Source: Firmicutes bacterium UBA4795
Lineage (GTDB): Bacteria > Bacillota > Desulfotomaculia > Desulfotomaculales > Nap2-2B
Direction: 5' to 3'
Assembly: GCA_002402825.1 (NCBI GenBank)
Contig: DHGP01000006.1
Coordinates: forward strand, 1-64,000
DNA length: 64,000 bases
The notes under the pieces are model-generated. The model did no database searches, was not told where the DNA came from, and was given only the letters and a program-made list of their open reading frames with translations. Positions 8,694-17,253 of the stretch are shown in pieces (position 1 is the stretch's first letter; each line of letters starts with the position of its first letter). Made by a program: the position numbers and the translations under genes.

Positions 8694-8740
8694 CAATAAA
8701 AAAGCCTCAACCACAGGCTGCTTTTTCAAAAGCCTGCTCT
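8694..8740 (-). promoter_or_regulatory. probable glnA leader attenuator (antiterminator/terminator pair)
   Basis: On the minus-strand transcript, AGCCT/AGGCT (plus-strand 8703-8707 with 8715-8719, 7-nt loop) is followed by an oligo-U run, forming a rho-independent terminator about 40 nt before the glnA start. The left arm can instead pair with an upstream CAGGCT (8731-8736 with 8714-8719), giving an antiterminator. The two structures share the AGCCTG segment and cannot coexist. This arrangement fits factor-controlled antitermination; ANTAR-type regulators are known to control nitrogen genes this way in some clostridia, but I do not see the classic paired hexaloops, so the effector is unknown. 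Confidence 0.6.
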
Positions 8741-8902
8741 GAAGGCCCCCTTGCCCCAAAAAAGATACAACTTTGTACCTTTTATTTTAACCTGACCATA
8801 AGTATAACATATTTTTTAAAAAAAGAAAGAGTTTTTAATTAGGCAGGATTTTTTAACTTAAATAACGAATTGCTAAAGTAAGAAAGAAGGGAAAAGGTCA
8901 AC

Positions 8903-9196
8903 ATGGATAAAGGCCAAGGAAAAGGAAACCGCGTTATAATTACCGTGCTTGGACCTGACCGGGTGGGAATTATTGCTGGGGTTGCGCAGGTGCTGACCGA
9001 AAACAATATTAATATTCTGGATATCAGCCAGACTATCTTACAGGAATTTTTGGCTATGGTTATGATTGCCGATATGGAAAAAAGTAAATTAGACTTAAAC
9101 ACCTTAAAAAAACAACTTTTGGCTAAAGGTAAGGAAATTGGAGTCCGTATTGATGCCCAGCACGAAGATGCTTTTCGGTATATGCACCGCATTTAA
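8903..9196 (+). CDS. ACT domain protein, UPF0237 family
   Basis: 97 residues forming a single ACT domain: VIITVLGPDRVGIIAGVAQVLTENNINILDISQTI is the standard beta-alpha-beta ligand-binding start (G-x-D-x-x-G-I). The ribosome site GAAGGG lies upstream of the ATG. It is followed 25 nt later by the UPF0210 gene; this pairing is widespread in Firmicutes and archaea, implying a shared regulatory or metabolic role, possibly amino-acid sensing. The precise ligand is not known to me. Confidence 0.9.
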   Translation: MDKGQGKGNRVIITVLGPDRVGIIAGVAQVLTENNINILDISQTILQEFLAMVMIADMEKSKLDLNTLKKQLLAKGKEIGVRIDAQHEDAFRYMHRI

Positions 9197-9221
9197 TATT
9201 TTTTAAAAGGGAGATAAACCC

Positions 9222-10580
9222 ATGCTTACCTTAGCGGAAATAATGGAAACAATTAAAATGGTTCAGGAAGAAAACCTGGATATCCGGACCGTTACTATGG
9301 GCATTAATTTGCAGGATTGTGCCGATCATAATCCTGCTGTAGCGCAGCAAAAGATTTACCATAAGATTACTAGTCGGGCTAAAAATATAGTAACGGTAGG
9401 AAATGATTTGGCCCGGGAGTATGGTATCCCTATTGTAAATAAACGGATTGCCGTAACTCCTATTTCTTTAATTGCCGGATGCACTCCCGAGGCTGATTAC
9501 ACAGATTTTGCTTTATGCTTGGATAAGGCAGCTAAGGCAGTAGGGGTTAATTTTATTGGCGGCTTTACGGCCTTTGTTCATAAAGGCTTTACCGCCAGCG
9601 ATGAAAAGCTAATTTATTCTATTCCCGCTGCGCTAAAGCAGACGGAAAGAGTGTGTGCTTCAGTTAACGTGGCTACTACTAAAGCAGGCATAAATATGGA
9701 TGCCGTATATTTAATGGGTAAAATAATTAAACAAACTGCCCAGGCAACCGCGGCCCAAAACGGCCTTGGTTGCGCCAAGCTGGTGGTCTTTTGTAATATT
9801 CCTGAGGACAATCCTTTTATGGCCGGAGCTGTTCATGGCATCGGTGAACCAGAGTGCACTATTAACGTAGGAATATCAGGGCCTGGGGTGATAAAAAGCG
9901 TAGTGGAAAAAAACAAAAGGTGCGACCTTGGTATTTTGGCGGAGATAGTGAAAAAAACAGCTTTTAAGATTACCCGCATGGGAGAGCTTATCGGCCGTTT
10001 GGCGGCAGACCGTTTAGGGGTTCCTTTTGGGATAGTGGACATTTCTTTAGCACCTACGCCGGCGATAGGGGACAGCGTCGCAGAGATCCTTGAAGCGATG
10101 GGTTTAGAGCGTTTTGGTACCCATGGTACTACCGCGGCACTGGCCCTCTTAACTGATGCCTTAAAGAAAGGTGGGGCTATGGCTTCCTCGTACGTGGGCG
10201 GGCTTTCAGGAACTTTTATTCCGGTTAGTGAAGATGCTTGCCTGGCCAAAGCAGCGGCCAAAGGAGCATTGAGTCTGGATAAATTAGAGGCTTTAACCGG
10301 TGTCTGCTCGGTAGGGCTGGATATGATTGCCGTGCCTGGCGATACCAGCCCGGAGACTATTGCCGCTATTATTGCCGATGAAATATCTATGGGGGTAGTA
10401 AACCGCAAATCTACGGCCGTTCGGATCATTCCTGTACCGGGAAAAAAAGTTGGTGATTACGTAGAATTTGGTGGCTTGTTGGGCCGGGCACCCGTGATGT
10501 CAGTGCACCAGTTTTCCAGCCACGAATTTATCTGCCGGGGAGGGCGTGTTCCCGCCCCTTTGTGCAGCCTGGGTAATTAG
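9222..10580 (+). CDS. UPF0210/DUF711 (PFL-like) family protein
   Basis: 452 residues, full length for the family. Recognisable segments are [16 protein letters not shown] near the start, [49 protein letters not shown] and [19 protein letters not shown]. These proteins have a fold related to pyruvate-formate lyase but lack the glycyl-radical motif, and their activity is not established. A GGGAGAT ribosome site precedes the ATG. It forms an operon with the upstream ACT protein and probably with the MBL gene 20 nt downstream. Confidence 0.92.
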   Translation: MLTLAEIMETIKMVQEENLDIRTVTMGINLQDCADHNPAVAQQKIYHKITSRAKNIVTVGNDLAREYGIPIVNKRIAVTPISLIAGCTPEADYTDFALCLDKAAKAVGVNFIGGFTAFVHKGFTASDEKLIYSIPAALKQTERVCASVNVATTKAGINMDAVYLMGKIIKQTAQATAAQNGLGCAKLVVFCNIPEDNPFMAGAVHGIGEPECTINVGISGPGVIKSVVEKNKRCDLGILAEIVKKTAFKITRMGELIGRLAADRLGVPFGIVDISLAPTPAIGDSVAEILEAMGLERFGTHGTTAALALLTDALKKGGAMASSYVGGLSGTFIPVSEDACLAKAAAKGALSLDKLEALTGVCSVGLDMIAVPGDTSPETIAAIIADEISMGVVNRKSTAVRIIPVPGKKVGDYVEFGGLLGRAPVMSVHQFSSHEFICRGGRVPAPLCSLGN

Positions 10581-10600
10581 ACCATTAAGGGAGGGTCAAA

Positions 10601-11290
10601 ATGAAGCCTTTTCAGGTTTGGGAAGGGGTTTACCTGATTGGAGGGCCGCAAATTACTTCTGGCGATGATTGTTGCGTTTATCTTTTGGACGGGAAAGGTG
10701 AACTGGCCTTAATTGACGCAGGATTAGGGCACAGTGTCAGTTTTCTATGGGATAATATAGTCCGTTTAGGTTTTGGACCCGAGATGATTAATTATATTAT
10801 TATCACCCACGGCCATATTGACCATGTTGGTGGCCTGGCTTATTTTTGCGCTAAAACAAAGGCCAGGGTGGTTGCTCACGAACTAGAACTACCAGCCATA
10901 GAAGGCAAGGATCTGGCGTTAACCGGAGCTGCCCTTTATCAGGTTCCATACCAGCCGGTAAAGGTAGACCTTATCTTAAAAAAACCGGCCGAAACCTTAC
11001 CGGTAGGCAGGGAAAAAATAAATTGCCTCCATACCCCGGGGCATACGCCGGGAGGAATTTCTCCTTACGTAGATTTAGGCGGAAAAAGAATTTTATTTGG
11101 CCAGGATATACACGGCCCCTTTAACCCGGCCTGGGGCTCAAATTTACAAGCGTGGAGACAGTCAATGCAAAAGCTGCTTAGTTTAAACGCGGATGTTCTT
11201 TGCGAAGGCCATTTTAGTATTTTTCAGCCTAAAGAAAAGGTAAGTAATTATATAAACTATTATTTGCGATTGTACAGCCAAGAAAAATAG
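10601..11290 (+). CDS. MBL-fold metallo-hydrolase
   Basis: 229 residues of a metallo-beta-lactamase fold. The HGHIDH motif is at about residues 70-75 with later metal ligands in HTPGHTPGG and GQDIHG. This set matches the glyoxalase II/hydrolase branch, with two metals. GGGAGGG precedes the ATG. It is the third gene of the ACT-UPF0210 run, 20 nt after UPF0210, but could be an independent hydrolase. Its TAG stop lies inside a palindromic repeat (11288-11313). Substrate unknown. Confidence 0.9.
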   Translation: MKPFQVWEGVYLIGGPQITSGDDCCVYLLDGKGELALIDAGLGHSVSFLWDNIVRLGFGPEMINYIIITHGHIDHVGGLAYFCAKTKARVVAHELELPAIEGKDLALTGAALYQVPYQPVKVDLILKKPAETLPVGREKINCLHTPGHTPGGISPYVDLGGKRILFGQDIHGPFNPAWGSNLQAWRQSMQKLLSLNADVLCEGHFSIFQPKEKVSNYINYYLRLYSQEK

Positions 11291-11313
11291 GGGCGTTAAA
11301 TTTAACGCCCCTA
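11288..11313. repeat. 26-bp perfect palindromic repeat (family D)
   Basis: A perfect palindrome with half-site TAGGGGCGTTAAA and its complement. The same unit recurs at 27529, 28997, 35632, 39589 and 61170 and, degenerate, at 61367. Here the first three bases are the TAG stop of the MBL gene. It has no T-tract, so it is not a standard terminator. Confidence 0.85.
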
Positions 11314-11325
11314 CCATACCTTTGC

Positions 11326-11625
11326 TTAGTACGCCCGTGCTTTAAGTTGGTAACAATCTTTACAATAAACAGGTCTTACATTACTGGGACGAAAAGGAAC
11401 CTGACATGCTTGCCCGCAGCGAGCACATACCGCATCATACATTTCTCTGTTTTGACGGCTCTGCATCCCGCGGCTATTACGGTATTGTTTACGGGCTGCC
11501 CGGCAATCAGGGCAACGAGACGGCTCGTTTTGAAAGCCCTTCGCAGCATAAAATTCCTGTTCACTGGCTGAAAAAACAAAATCCTTACCACATTCCCGAC
11601 AGTTTAAAGTTTTATCCTCGAACAA
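11326..11625 (-). CDS. zinc-ribbon protein with two CxxC pairs per domain
   Basis: 99 residues with two treble-clef/zinc-ribbon units: LNCRECGKDF with CPDCRAARK, then CARCGQACQVPF with YCKDCYQLK. The middle is basic (RKQYRNSRGMQSRQNR), suggesting nucleic-acid contact. This two-unit layout matches the small zinc-binding proteins often annotated as zinc-ribbon domain protein in Firmicutes. The start is TTG at 11623-11625, 8 nt after GGAGG. It has a long untranslated leader candidate upstream and no operon partner. Function unknown. Confidence 0.85.
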   Translation of the reverse strand: MFEDKTLNCRECGKDFVFSASEQEFYAAKGFQNEPSRCPDCRAARKQYRNSRGMQSRQNREMYDAVCARCGQACQVPFRPSNVRPVYCKDCYQLKARAY

Positions 11626-11956
11626 ATTAATAACCTCCTTCTCTAAGTTTTTCGTCCTTCCTTAGTTTGGCTTAAAGACGGAGGTTAAGGGATTTGTTCT
11701 TTTCCTACTTAAGCGTTCCGGGTCTAAAGCCACTTAGTTAAGACGATATTTTAATTATAACAGCAGTTATTTACAAAAGCAAACAATTTTTAGCGGACAA
11801 AGTTTTTCTTTTTTTATAAATTTCTGTATGGTAATATTTAGTATATTTATTTTTCTTTATTTTTTTCTTTAAACTAATTATAATTTAATTCTAGTTAGCA
11901 AACAAGACAATAAAAGGGTAAAATATAGATATAAACAATAAGGGGGGAACAAGGTC
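11626..11956. other. 331-bp intergenic region between divergent zinc-binding genes
   Basis: No open frame or RNA gene that I recognise. The left part is less AT-rich and could be a 5' leader of the minus-strand zinc-ribbon gene. The right part (about 11750-11940) is AT-rich and must hold promoters for both directions, but no hexamer pair is convincing. Confidence 0.5.
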
Positions 11957-12178
11957 TTGCCTAAAGCATACAAGGCGGACTATCGGGTAAATCTACTTAA
12001 GGCAAATATTACAGGCATTGAAGTTACTTGTTGCGGTCATCACTTGGGGGAAATGCGCTTTCAAAATAACGAAGGCCTTTTTTGTCCCGTTTGTGGTACT
12101 CATCATACGGTAATTTTACAACATAATCATTTTCATATTCGCCAAAATCAACTAATTAAAGGGGATGATAAAATTTAA
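11957..12178 (+). CDS. small zinc-finger-like hypothetical protein
   Basis: 73 residues from a TTG preceded by AAGGGGGGAAC. It contains VTCCGHHLGEMRF and GLFCPVCGTHH, which together give a plausible CC-HH/CxxC-HH zinc site, and a His-rich tail (HNHFHIRQNQ). It overlaps the start of the phosphomannomutase gene by 14 nt, so the two are likely co-translated. I do not recognise the family. Confidence 0.65.
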   Translation: MPKAYKADYRVNLLKANITGIEVTCCGHHLGEMRFQNNEGLFCPVCGTHHTVILQHNHFHIRQNQLIKGDDKI

Positions 12179-13550
12179 TCCGGCTATATTTCGGGAATAT
12201 GATATTCGGGGTGTGGCGGATACGGATTTAACCGACGGGCTGGTTTTTCAGCTGGGTAAAGCATTTGGTACTTATCTTAAGCAGTTTAATGACCAGCGCG
12301 TATTAGTGGGCCGGGATAATCGCCCCAGCTCCCCGCGTTTATTTGCTGCCTTAGCCAGGGGATTAATTTCTACGGGCTGCGAGGTAACCAGTATAGGTAC
12401 AGTAATTACCCCCATTACTTATTATGCCCGTATCCTTTACGGTATTAGCGGCGCCGCAATGATTACCGGCAGTCATAACCCCTCTCCGGAAAATGGCTTT
12501 AAATTAGCCGCTGGTGGTCCAGGTACTCTTTACGGTGAAGAAATTCAGGCTCTGCGCCGTTTAATGGAGAATGGAAAATTTGTTTCCGGAAGCGGCAAAT
12601 TAAAACAAGCTAACCCGGTACCAAATTACCTGAAGACGTTGACCGAAAAAATCAAGTTGGGCCCCCGTAAACTTAAGGTAGTGGTAGATTGTGGCAATGG
12701 AACGGCCGGATATTTTGCCGAGGATTTTTTATTTTCCCTGGGCTGTGAGGTTACCCCGCTTTATTGCCAGCCTGACGGTAGTTTTCCCAACCATCACCCC
12801 GACCCGGTAAAGAGAGCTAATTTGGTGGATTTAATCAAAACAGCTCTCGCCACCGGGGCTGATTTAGGGATAGCTTTTGATGGTGACGCCGACCGTATAG
12901 GGGTAGTGGATGACCGCGGGCGCGTTATTTGGGGAGACCAGTTAATGGCTCTTTTCTGGCGCGAAATTTTGCCCAAAAATCCTGGGGCCACGGCTATCAT
13001 TGAAGTTAAATGTTCCCAAGCGCTGGTTGATGAAGTGAAAAAATTAGGCGGCATCCCTGTTTTTTACCGTACCGGGCATTCTTTAATTAAAGCCAAAATG
13101 CGGGAATTAAACGCTGTTTTTACGGGAGAAATGTCCGGGCACCTGTTTTTTGCCGATGAGTATTTTGGCTACGATGATGCTTTTTACGCCGCCGGTCGTC
13201 TGTTACGGATTCTTTCTCATGACAACCAAAAATTATCCGAACTGATTGATACCTTACCGCAATACTTTTCTACGGCTGAAACAAGGGTACCGTGTAGTGA
13301 TTCAGAAAAATTTACCGTAGTAAAAAAATTAACCGGTTTATTTAAACAACAGTATGAAGTTATTGACGTGGATGGGGTAAGAGTGCAATTTCCTGACGGG
13401 TGGGGTTTAGTACGGGCATCAAACACCCAGGCCGTATTGGTAGCGCGCTGTGAAGCCAAAACTAAGGAAGGGTTGGCTCAGATTACAAAAGTCATGAAAG
13501 ATGCTTTATTGAGTCAGCCCGAGGTAAGTAATTTTGACTGGGAATATTAA
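12165..13550 (+). CDS. phosphomannomutase/phosphoglucomutase
   Basis: 461 residues, full length for the alpha-D-phosphohexomutase superfamily. Opening REYDIRGVADTDLT is typical of the AlgC/ManB branch. The catalytic phosphoserine loop TGSHNP is at about residues 101-106, the Mg loop DGDADR near 240, the sugar-specificity loop GEMSGH near 322, and the phosphate-binding C-terminal domain ends the protein. It interconverts hexose 1- and 6-phosphates for surface glycan precursors, which fits the exporter genes at 1.4-2.9 kb only loosely. Start ATG is adjacent to AAAGGGG and overlaps the upstream small gene. Confidence 0.93.
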   Translation: MIKFNPAIFREYDIRGVADTDLTDGLVFQLGKAFGTYLKQFNDQRVLVGRDNRPSSPRLFAALARGLISTGCEVTSIGTVITPITYYARILYGISGAAMITGSHNPSPENGFKLAAGGPGTLYGEEIQALRRLMENGKFVSGSGKLKQANPVPNYLKTLTEKIKLGPRKLKVVVDCGNGTAGYFAEDFLFSLGCEVTPLYCQPDGSFPNHHPDPVKRANLVDLIKTALATGADLGIAFDGDADRIGVVDDRGRVIWGDQLMALFWREILPKNPGATAIIEVKCSQALVDEVKKLGGIPVFYRTGHSLIKAKMRELNAVFTGEMSGHLFFADEYFGYDDAFYAAGRLLRILSHDNQKLSELIDTLPQYFSTAETRVPCSDSEKFTVVKKLTGLFKQQYEVIDVDGVRVQFPDGWGLVRASNTQAVLVARCEAKTKEGLAQITKVMKDALLSQPEVSNFDWEY

Positions 13551-13558
13551 TTAAAAAA

Positions 13559-13988
13559 GTGAGTAAACCTGTAAGCCGGGTTCTGTCAAGGGTGATCATC
13601 TATCTAGAACGACAGTTACCTGCCGCCTCAAGCGACCTTACCCGGGAATTAAAGCGGGCCACTTGTTATTCCCCTATTTGGTCTTGCTCCAGGTGGGGTT
13701 TACCTAGCCGGCCGGTCACCCGGCCGCTGGTACGCTTTTACCGCACCGTTGCACCCTTACCTATTCGGTCATCAGTCGTCGGACGTCAGTCGTCAGGAAA
13801 AAATAACTTAATTTACCTGCTACCTGGCATCCGCCAACTGATGACTGAAAAGGCGGTCTTCATTTCTGTGGCACTTTCCTTAGGGTTGCCCCCACTGGGT
13901 GTTACCCAGCACCCTGCCCTGTGGAGCCCGGACTTTCCTCAGGTGTAATCTTTAAAAAATCACACCCGCGATCACCTGGTTTACTCAC
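13559..13988 (-). ncRNA. rnpB: RNase P RNA, bacterial class A, with an expanded P12
   Basis: The minus strand reads GTGAGTAAACC at the 5' end, complementary to GGTTTACTCAC at the 3' end (helix P1), followed by an oligo-U tract that should terminate transcription. Conserved blocks are visible: GAGGAAAGTCCGGGCTCC, CAGAAA with CCGCC, AAGGGTGCAACGGTGCGGTA, and the 3' segment with GACAGAACCCGGCTTAC. This is the catalytic RNA that trims tRNA 5' leaders. At about 430 nt it is long for class A, because an 84-bp repeat (13765-13848) forms most of P12. Plus-strand open frames here are incidental. Confidence 0.95.
13765..13848. repeat. ~84-bp inverted-repeat element (family A) inserted in rnpB helix P12
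   Basis: Its ends are complementary (TCGGTCATCAGT with ACTGATGACTGA, 11 of 12). The left arm holds degenerate GTCGTC/CGTCAG units leading into GTCAGGAAAAAA. A related sequence is in the Nudix gene (32798-32889, reverse orientation) and between genes near 61230-61293. The insertion extends a peripheral helix of RNase P RNA, where length varies naturally. Confidence 0.75.
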
Positions 13989-14001
13989 TCTTTGTATTTA
14001 T

Positions 14002-14031
14002 TTTATAATAGAAATGATAATTTTACAACAA
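14002..14031 (-). promoter_or_regulatory. candidate sigma-A promoter of rnpB
   Basis: On the minus strand TTGTTG (plus 14026-14031) and TATAAA (plus 14002-14007) are separated by 18 nt. Transcription would start near 13995, within a few bases of helix P1. Position supports it more than the -10 match. Confidence 0.5.
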
Positions 14032-14059
14032 CTTACGATTAGGTGATGATTTATGTTTT

Positions 14060-14455
14060 TTAAACTACGTTATTTTTAACGTAATCAACCACTAAGTTTA
14101 CCTCAACCTTCAAAGAAAATACCTCGTTTACTCCCAAATTCTTAAAGTAAGTTATTTCTTCCGGGGGTATATCGGCGCCAACAATAACTAAAAAATCTTT
14201 CGTTTTTTCTTTTTGTAAGATATTTAACGTTTCAACAATCAATGGCTTGCTTTCTGGAGTTAAAAGGTTTAAACCAGTAACGTCAACATCTTCTTGAAGG
14301 GCTGTTTTATATATGGCCTGAGGGGTTTGGTTTCCTATATATACGACCTCCATACCTGCATCTCGCAACGCCATGGTTACTTTAGCGCCTTTCCAATGCC
14401 CGTCAAAGCCTGGATTGGCAATTAAAACCCTGATCTTTTTTTCCCTTGCTTTCAT
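14060..14455 (-). CDS. stand-alone cobalamin-binding domain protein (methylmalonyl-CoA mutase C-terminal type)
   Basis: 131 residues, equivalent to the small-subunit/C-terminal B12 domain of acyl-CoA mutases. It begins KIRVLIANPGFDGHWKGAKVT, where the D-x-H-x-x-G cobalt-ligand motif is kept but the usual GHDRG is GHWKG, then ALRDAGMEVVYIGNQTPQAIYKTALQEDVDVTGLNLLTP. The usual G-x-S-x-L-S-G-x-H loop is replaced by GLNLLTPESK, so it is divergent. A catalytic (beta/alpha)8 subunit is not in the window. It could be the small subunit of a mutase encoded elsewhere or a B12/redox sensor. Confidence 0.85.
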   Translation of the reverse strand: MKAREKKIRVLIANPGFDGHWKGAKVTMALRDAGMEVVYIGNQTPQAIYKTALQEDVDVTGLNLLTPESKPLIVETLNILQKEKTKDFLVIVGADIPPEEITYFKNLGVNEVFSLKVEVNLVVDYVKNNVV

Positions 14456-14516
14456 TTTTTCTCTTTCTCCCCCCGTACTTTAAATCATTAAATTTAGATA
14501 CTTAAAAATAGCATTT

Positions 14517-15230
14517 TTATTCTATTCTGTCAAGTTTGCCATAGCAATGTGCTAGTAGTTGGTTTAACTTACTTATTATAGTTGCTAATGCTCCCCCTTT
14601 TTTTAAATGAACTGGATTTTGACTGCTGGCCAGTTCATTAAGGATACGTTGGTAAATTTGAATTTGCTTTTCCAGGTAGGCCGGTAACAATGGATCGTTT
14701 TTTTCTACCAACCGGGGACCTACGGCTAATAACAGTTTGTCTTGAATAACCTCAATGCCTGGTTCCGCAGCCATAACCGGGTAAATATGACCCTTTTCTT
14801 CTACTAATACTTCATCAACCAGGCGCCAATTGTTTTGGGTCAGCCAGCAACGTAAATCACCGGCTCTGGTAGCGGGTTGCAAGACCAGCCTTTTTACCCG
14901 GCTTAACACGTTTGGCGCCCGGGATAACAATTGGCAAATAGTATTTCCCCCCATGCCAGCTATGACTACTATTTCCGCTTCACCAGGCTTCAAAACAAGC
15001 AGACCGTTTCCTTGACGCAATTCAATTTTTTTCTTTTCGTTAAATAAGGCAACTATAAAACAAGCTATTTGATAAGGTCCTAAATTATATTCCGTGGCAA
15101 TTACCCGGGGGCAGCGCTTTGTTTTTACCAGGTAAAGGGGCAACTGGAGGTGGCCAGTGCCAATGTCCGCCACAATTTTACCAGGTGTTACGTAGTTAAC
15201 TATGGCGCTTAAGCGTTTAGTTAAACGCAA
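14517..15230 (-). CDS. trmK: tRNA (adenine-22-N1)-methyltransferase TrmK
   Basis: 237 residues, the expected size. It opens LTKRLSAIVNYVTPGKIVADIGTGHLQLPLYLV, where DIGTGH is the SAM-binding motif I of this family, and has IAGMGGNTICQLL (motif IV region) and LVLQPATRAGDLRCWL. It methylates N1 of adenine 22 in the tRNA D-loop. The start is TTG at 15228-15230, 7 nt after GGAGG; an out-of-frame ATG lies between the ribosome site and the start. A C-terminal helical region completes the fold. Confidence 0.92.
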   Translation of the reverse strand: MRLTKRLSAIVNYVTPGKIVADIGTGHLQLPLYLVKTKRCPRVIATEYNLGPYQIACFIVALFNEKKKIELRQGNGLLVLKPGEAEIVVIAGMGGNTICQLLSRAPNVLSRVKRLVLQPATRAGDLRCWLTQNNWRLVDEVLVEEKGHIYPVMAAEPGIEVIQDKLLLAVGPRLVEKNDPLLPAYLEKQIQIYQRILNELASSQNPVHLKKGGALATIISKLNQLLAHCYGKLDRIE

Positions 15231-15281
15231 AGCATAACCTCCGTCTAATCAATATCTAATGTTTTAATTTAATTTCTTCTT

Positions 15282-15827
15282 TTAGGAATAATCCTGCTCT
15301 TCTTCCGGCAGGGCCTCCCCGCCATAATAAGAGCCTGCTCCTGCTTCAGCCGCATGTTCGCCATAAGGGGTAACTTCTTGCCAGGCATCCTCAAAATCAT
15401 CAGCCAAAGCTTGTCGGGATATTTTTTTGATCACTTCCTCTTCTATCGGGCGGCCGGAAGAGGGTGCTTTTTGTTCATTTTCTGTCTTGCAAGAATAGCA
15501 AAGGGTTGTATAAGGCATTGCCTCAAGTCTTTTTAGAGAAATTTGTTGGCCGCAAATTTCACATTTGCCGTAACTACCATTTTCTATTTTGGCCAAAGCA
15601 TCATCAATGGCTTTAATCTTTATTTTATTATCTTCCCGGAAGGCAAAATCTTTGCTTCGTTCAAAAACTTCCGAGCCAATATCCGCCGGGTTATTATCAG
15701 CTAAAGAAAGTTCACCCGTCGAATCGCGCAATGAGGCGGCTAAACCGGTTTTATTCAGCGAATCTATTCTTTCTAGCAGGCGTATTTTTTCTTCTTCTAA
15801 ACGTTGGCGCATTTGCCGTAAGTCCAC
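15282..15827 (-). CDS. TraR/DksA-type zinc-finger protein, YteA family
   Basis: 181 residues. An N-terminal coiled coil (about residues 1-85, MRQRLEEEKIRLLERIDSL) is followed by a C4 zinc finger with CEIC at 89-92 and CYSC at 110-113, then an acidic tail ending PEEEQDYS. This is the layout of the Firmicute YteA sporulation-associated DksA relatives, which may bind RNA polymerase through the secondary channel. GGAGG is present before the start. Standing between TrmK and the DUF5665 gene, it is probably a single transcription unit. Confidence 0.9.
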   Translation of the reverse strand: MDLRQMRQRLEEEKIRLLERIDSLNKTGLAASLRDSTGELSLADNNPADIGSEVFERSKDFAFREDNKIKIKAIDDALAKIENGSYGKCEICGQQISLKRLEAMPYTTLCYSCKTENEQKAPSSGRPIEEEVIKKISRQALADDFEDAWQEVTPYGEHAAEAGAGSYYGGEALPEEEQDYS

Positions 15828-15898
15828 GGTAAAAACCTCCTTATAACGGATAATAGTAACTATTCAGTGGTTACGGATAATATCTAAATTCTGGTTTC

Positions 15899-16198
15899 TT
15901 AGCGGGCCAGGTTAGTTTGCACAATAGTTACAATTTCAGCAATAAATTTGCCAATTACAGGTAAATTGAGGGCCACTATACGCTGCAGTATATAAATAAT
16001 AACTGCGCCCAGGATGGCAAAGCCGACCGCAATGCCCAAGCCCCGGGCAACTCCGGCGATAAAATTAATATATAAAAGACGCCTGGGATTTTCCAGTAAA
16101 TTGACGTACTCCGCCAGTTTCATTTTTTCCATATTTAAGGCTAACTCATTTATTTGGTGGCGTAGCATTTCCAGCCAGTGATTTTCTTTCTCTTCCAC
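15899..16198 (-). CDS. DUF5665 membrane protein
   Basis: 99 residues. A soluble helical N-terminus (WLEMLRHQINELALNMEKMKLAEYVNLLENPRRLLYINFIAGVARGLG) precedes one long hydrophobic span (AVGFAILGAVIIYILQRIVAL). The NPRRLLYINFIAGVARGLG segment is diagnostic for this Firmicute family. Function is not established. It lies upstream of a strong bidirectional terminator that separates it from secDF. Confidence 0.85.
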   Translation of the reverse strand: MEEKENHWLEMLRHQINELALNMEKMKLAEYVNLLENPRRLLYINFIAGVARGLGIAVGFAILGAVIIYILQRIVALNLPVIGKFIAEIVTIVQTNLAR

Positions 16199-16287
16199 TT
16201 TTATTCACCTTTTCCTTTAAGCTAAAAAATAATTTACCCCCGAATACAATTATTTAAACGTGACCAGGTTAATCCTTAGCTTATATT

Positions 16288-16316
16288 AAAAAGGGTAATA
16301 TTAATATTACCCTTTT
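16288..16316. terminator. bidirectional rho-independent terminator
   Basis: A 28-bp near-perfect palindrome, AAAAAGGGTAATAT and its complement, with A-tract and T-tract on either side. It separates secF (upstream on the minus strand ends at 16361) from the DUF5665 gene start. Confidence 0.8.
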
Positions 16317-16360
16317 CTTAAAAAGCTAAAAACTTTATTTTATAACCCCAAAAAAGTTTT

Positions 16361-17236
16361 TTAGGCTAATTTTTCCTTTAGTTCTAGCCTTTTTAAATCA
16401 AACCAAATTGGGCTGGCGTTGCAAATTGAAGAATAAGCCCCACTGATAACCCCGGTTAAAAGGGCCAGCACAAAGGTGTGAATGGTACTGCCACCAAAAA
16501 AATAAAGCGCTACCAGCACAAAAATAACGGTAAGCACCGTATTAATTGAACGGGTCAAGGTTTGCCACAGGCTAAAATTAATTGTGTCTTCCAAATCTTC
16601 GTCCTTTCTACGTGTCTTTAAATTTTCCCGGATGCGGTCAAAAATTACAATGGTATCGTTAATTGAATAACCAACAATGGTTAAAATAGCCGCCACAAAA
16701 GTACTGTCAATTTCAATTTGGAAAAGGGAAAAAATACCAGCAACTACCAGCACATCGTGTAAAAGAGCTATAACCGCGGCTATTCCTTGTTTAAATTCAA
16801 AGCGGATGGTAATGTAAATGACCATTAAAATAGCCGCGCCAATAAGCGCCAGCAAAGCATTACGGGTTAGTTCCCGGCCAATTATTGGCCCTACATATTC
16901 GTTACGCAAAACAGTCATTTGGCTTAATTTACCTAAAGCTTTTTGCAAATTAGCGCTTTCTTCCTGACTTAAAGTTTTGGTGCGGATTAAATAGGTTACT
17001 TTTCCATTTTCCTGGCCACTTTTTTGAATTCCCCGGCTGGTTTCGATTCCAAGGCCGGCTATAACCCGCCTTACTTTTTCCACGGCTACCGGATGCTCAA
17101 AACGAACCTCTAAAATATTGCCTCCCGTAAAATCAATCCCTAAGTTTAGACCATTTGTAAAAAGGGAAATAAGTCCCGGGATAATAATTACCAGCGAAAT
17201 AAGGTACCATATTTTCCGTAGTTTTATGAAGTGCAA
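16361..17236 (-). CDS. secF: protein translocase subunit SecF
   Basis: 291 residues with six membrane segments and the SecF signature GLNLGIDFTGGNILEVRF in the first periplasmic/extracellular loop. The TM4-6 region contains VGYSINDTIVIFDRIREN, the conserved proton-path motif. With SecD it uses the proton motive force to complete secretion through SecYEG. The gene follows secD by 17 nt in the order yajC-secD-secF. Ends just before the palindromic terminator. Confidence 0.97.
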   Translation of the reverse strand: MHFIKLRKIWYLISLVIIIPGLISLFTNGLNLGIDFTGGNILEVRFEHPVAVEKVRRVIAGLGIETSRGIQKSGQENGKVTYLIRTKTLSQEESANLQKALGKLSQMTVLRNEYVGPIIGRELTRNALLALIGAAILMVIYITIRFEFKQGIAAVIALLHDVLVVAGIFSLFQIEIDSTFVAAILTIVGYSINDTIVIFDRIRENLKTRRKDEDLEDTINFSLWQTLTRSINTVLTVIFVLVALYFFGGSTIHTFVLALLTGVISGAYSSICNASPIWFDLKRLELKEKLA

Positions 17237-17253
17237 AGATACCCTGTCCTCCT

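Noticed and set aside
9833..10429. 198-residue minus-strand frame opposite the UPF0210 gene
   Set aside because: It is a shadow of the well-conserved plus-strand protein and has no ribosome site.
13559..13948. 129-residue plus-strand frame in the rnpB region
   Set aside because: It lies entirely on the strand opposite RNase P RNA, whose helices and conserved blocks explain the sequence.
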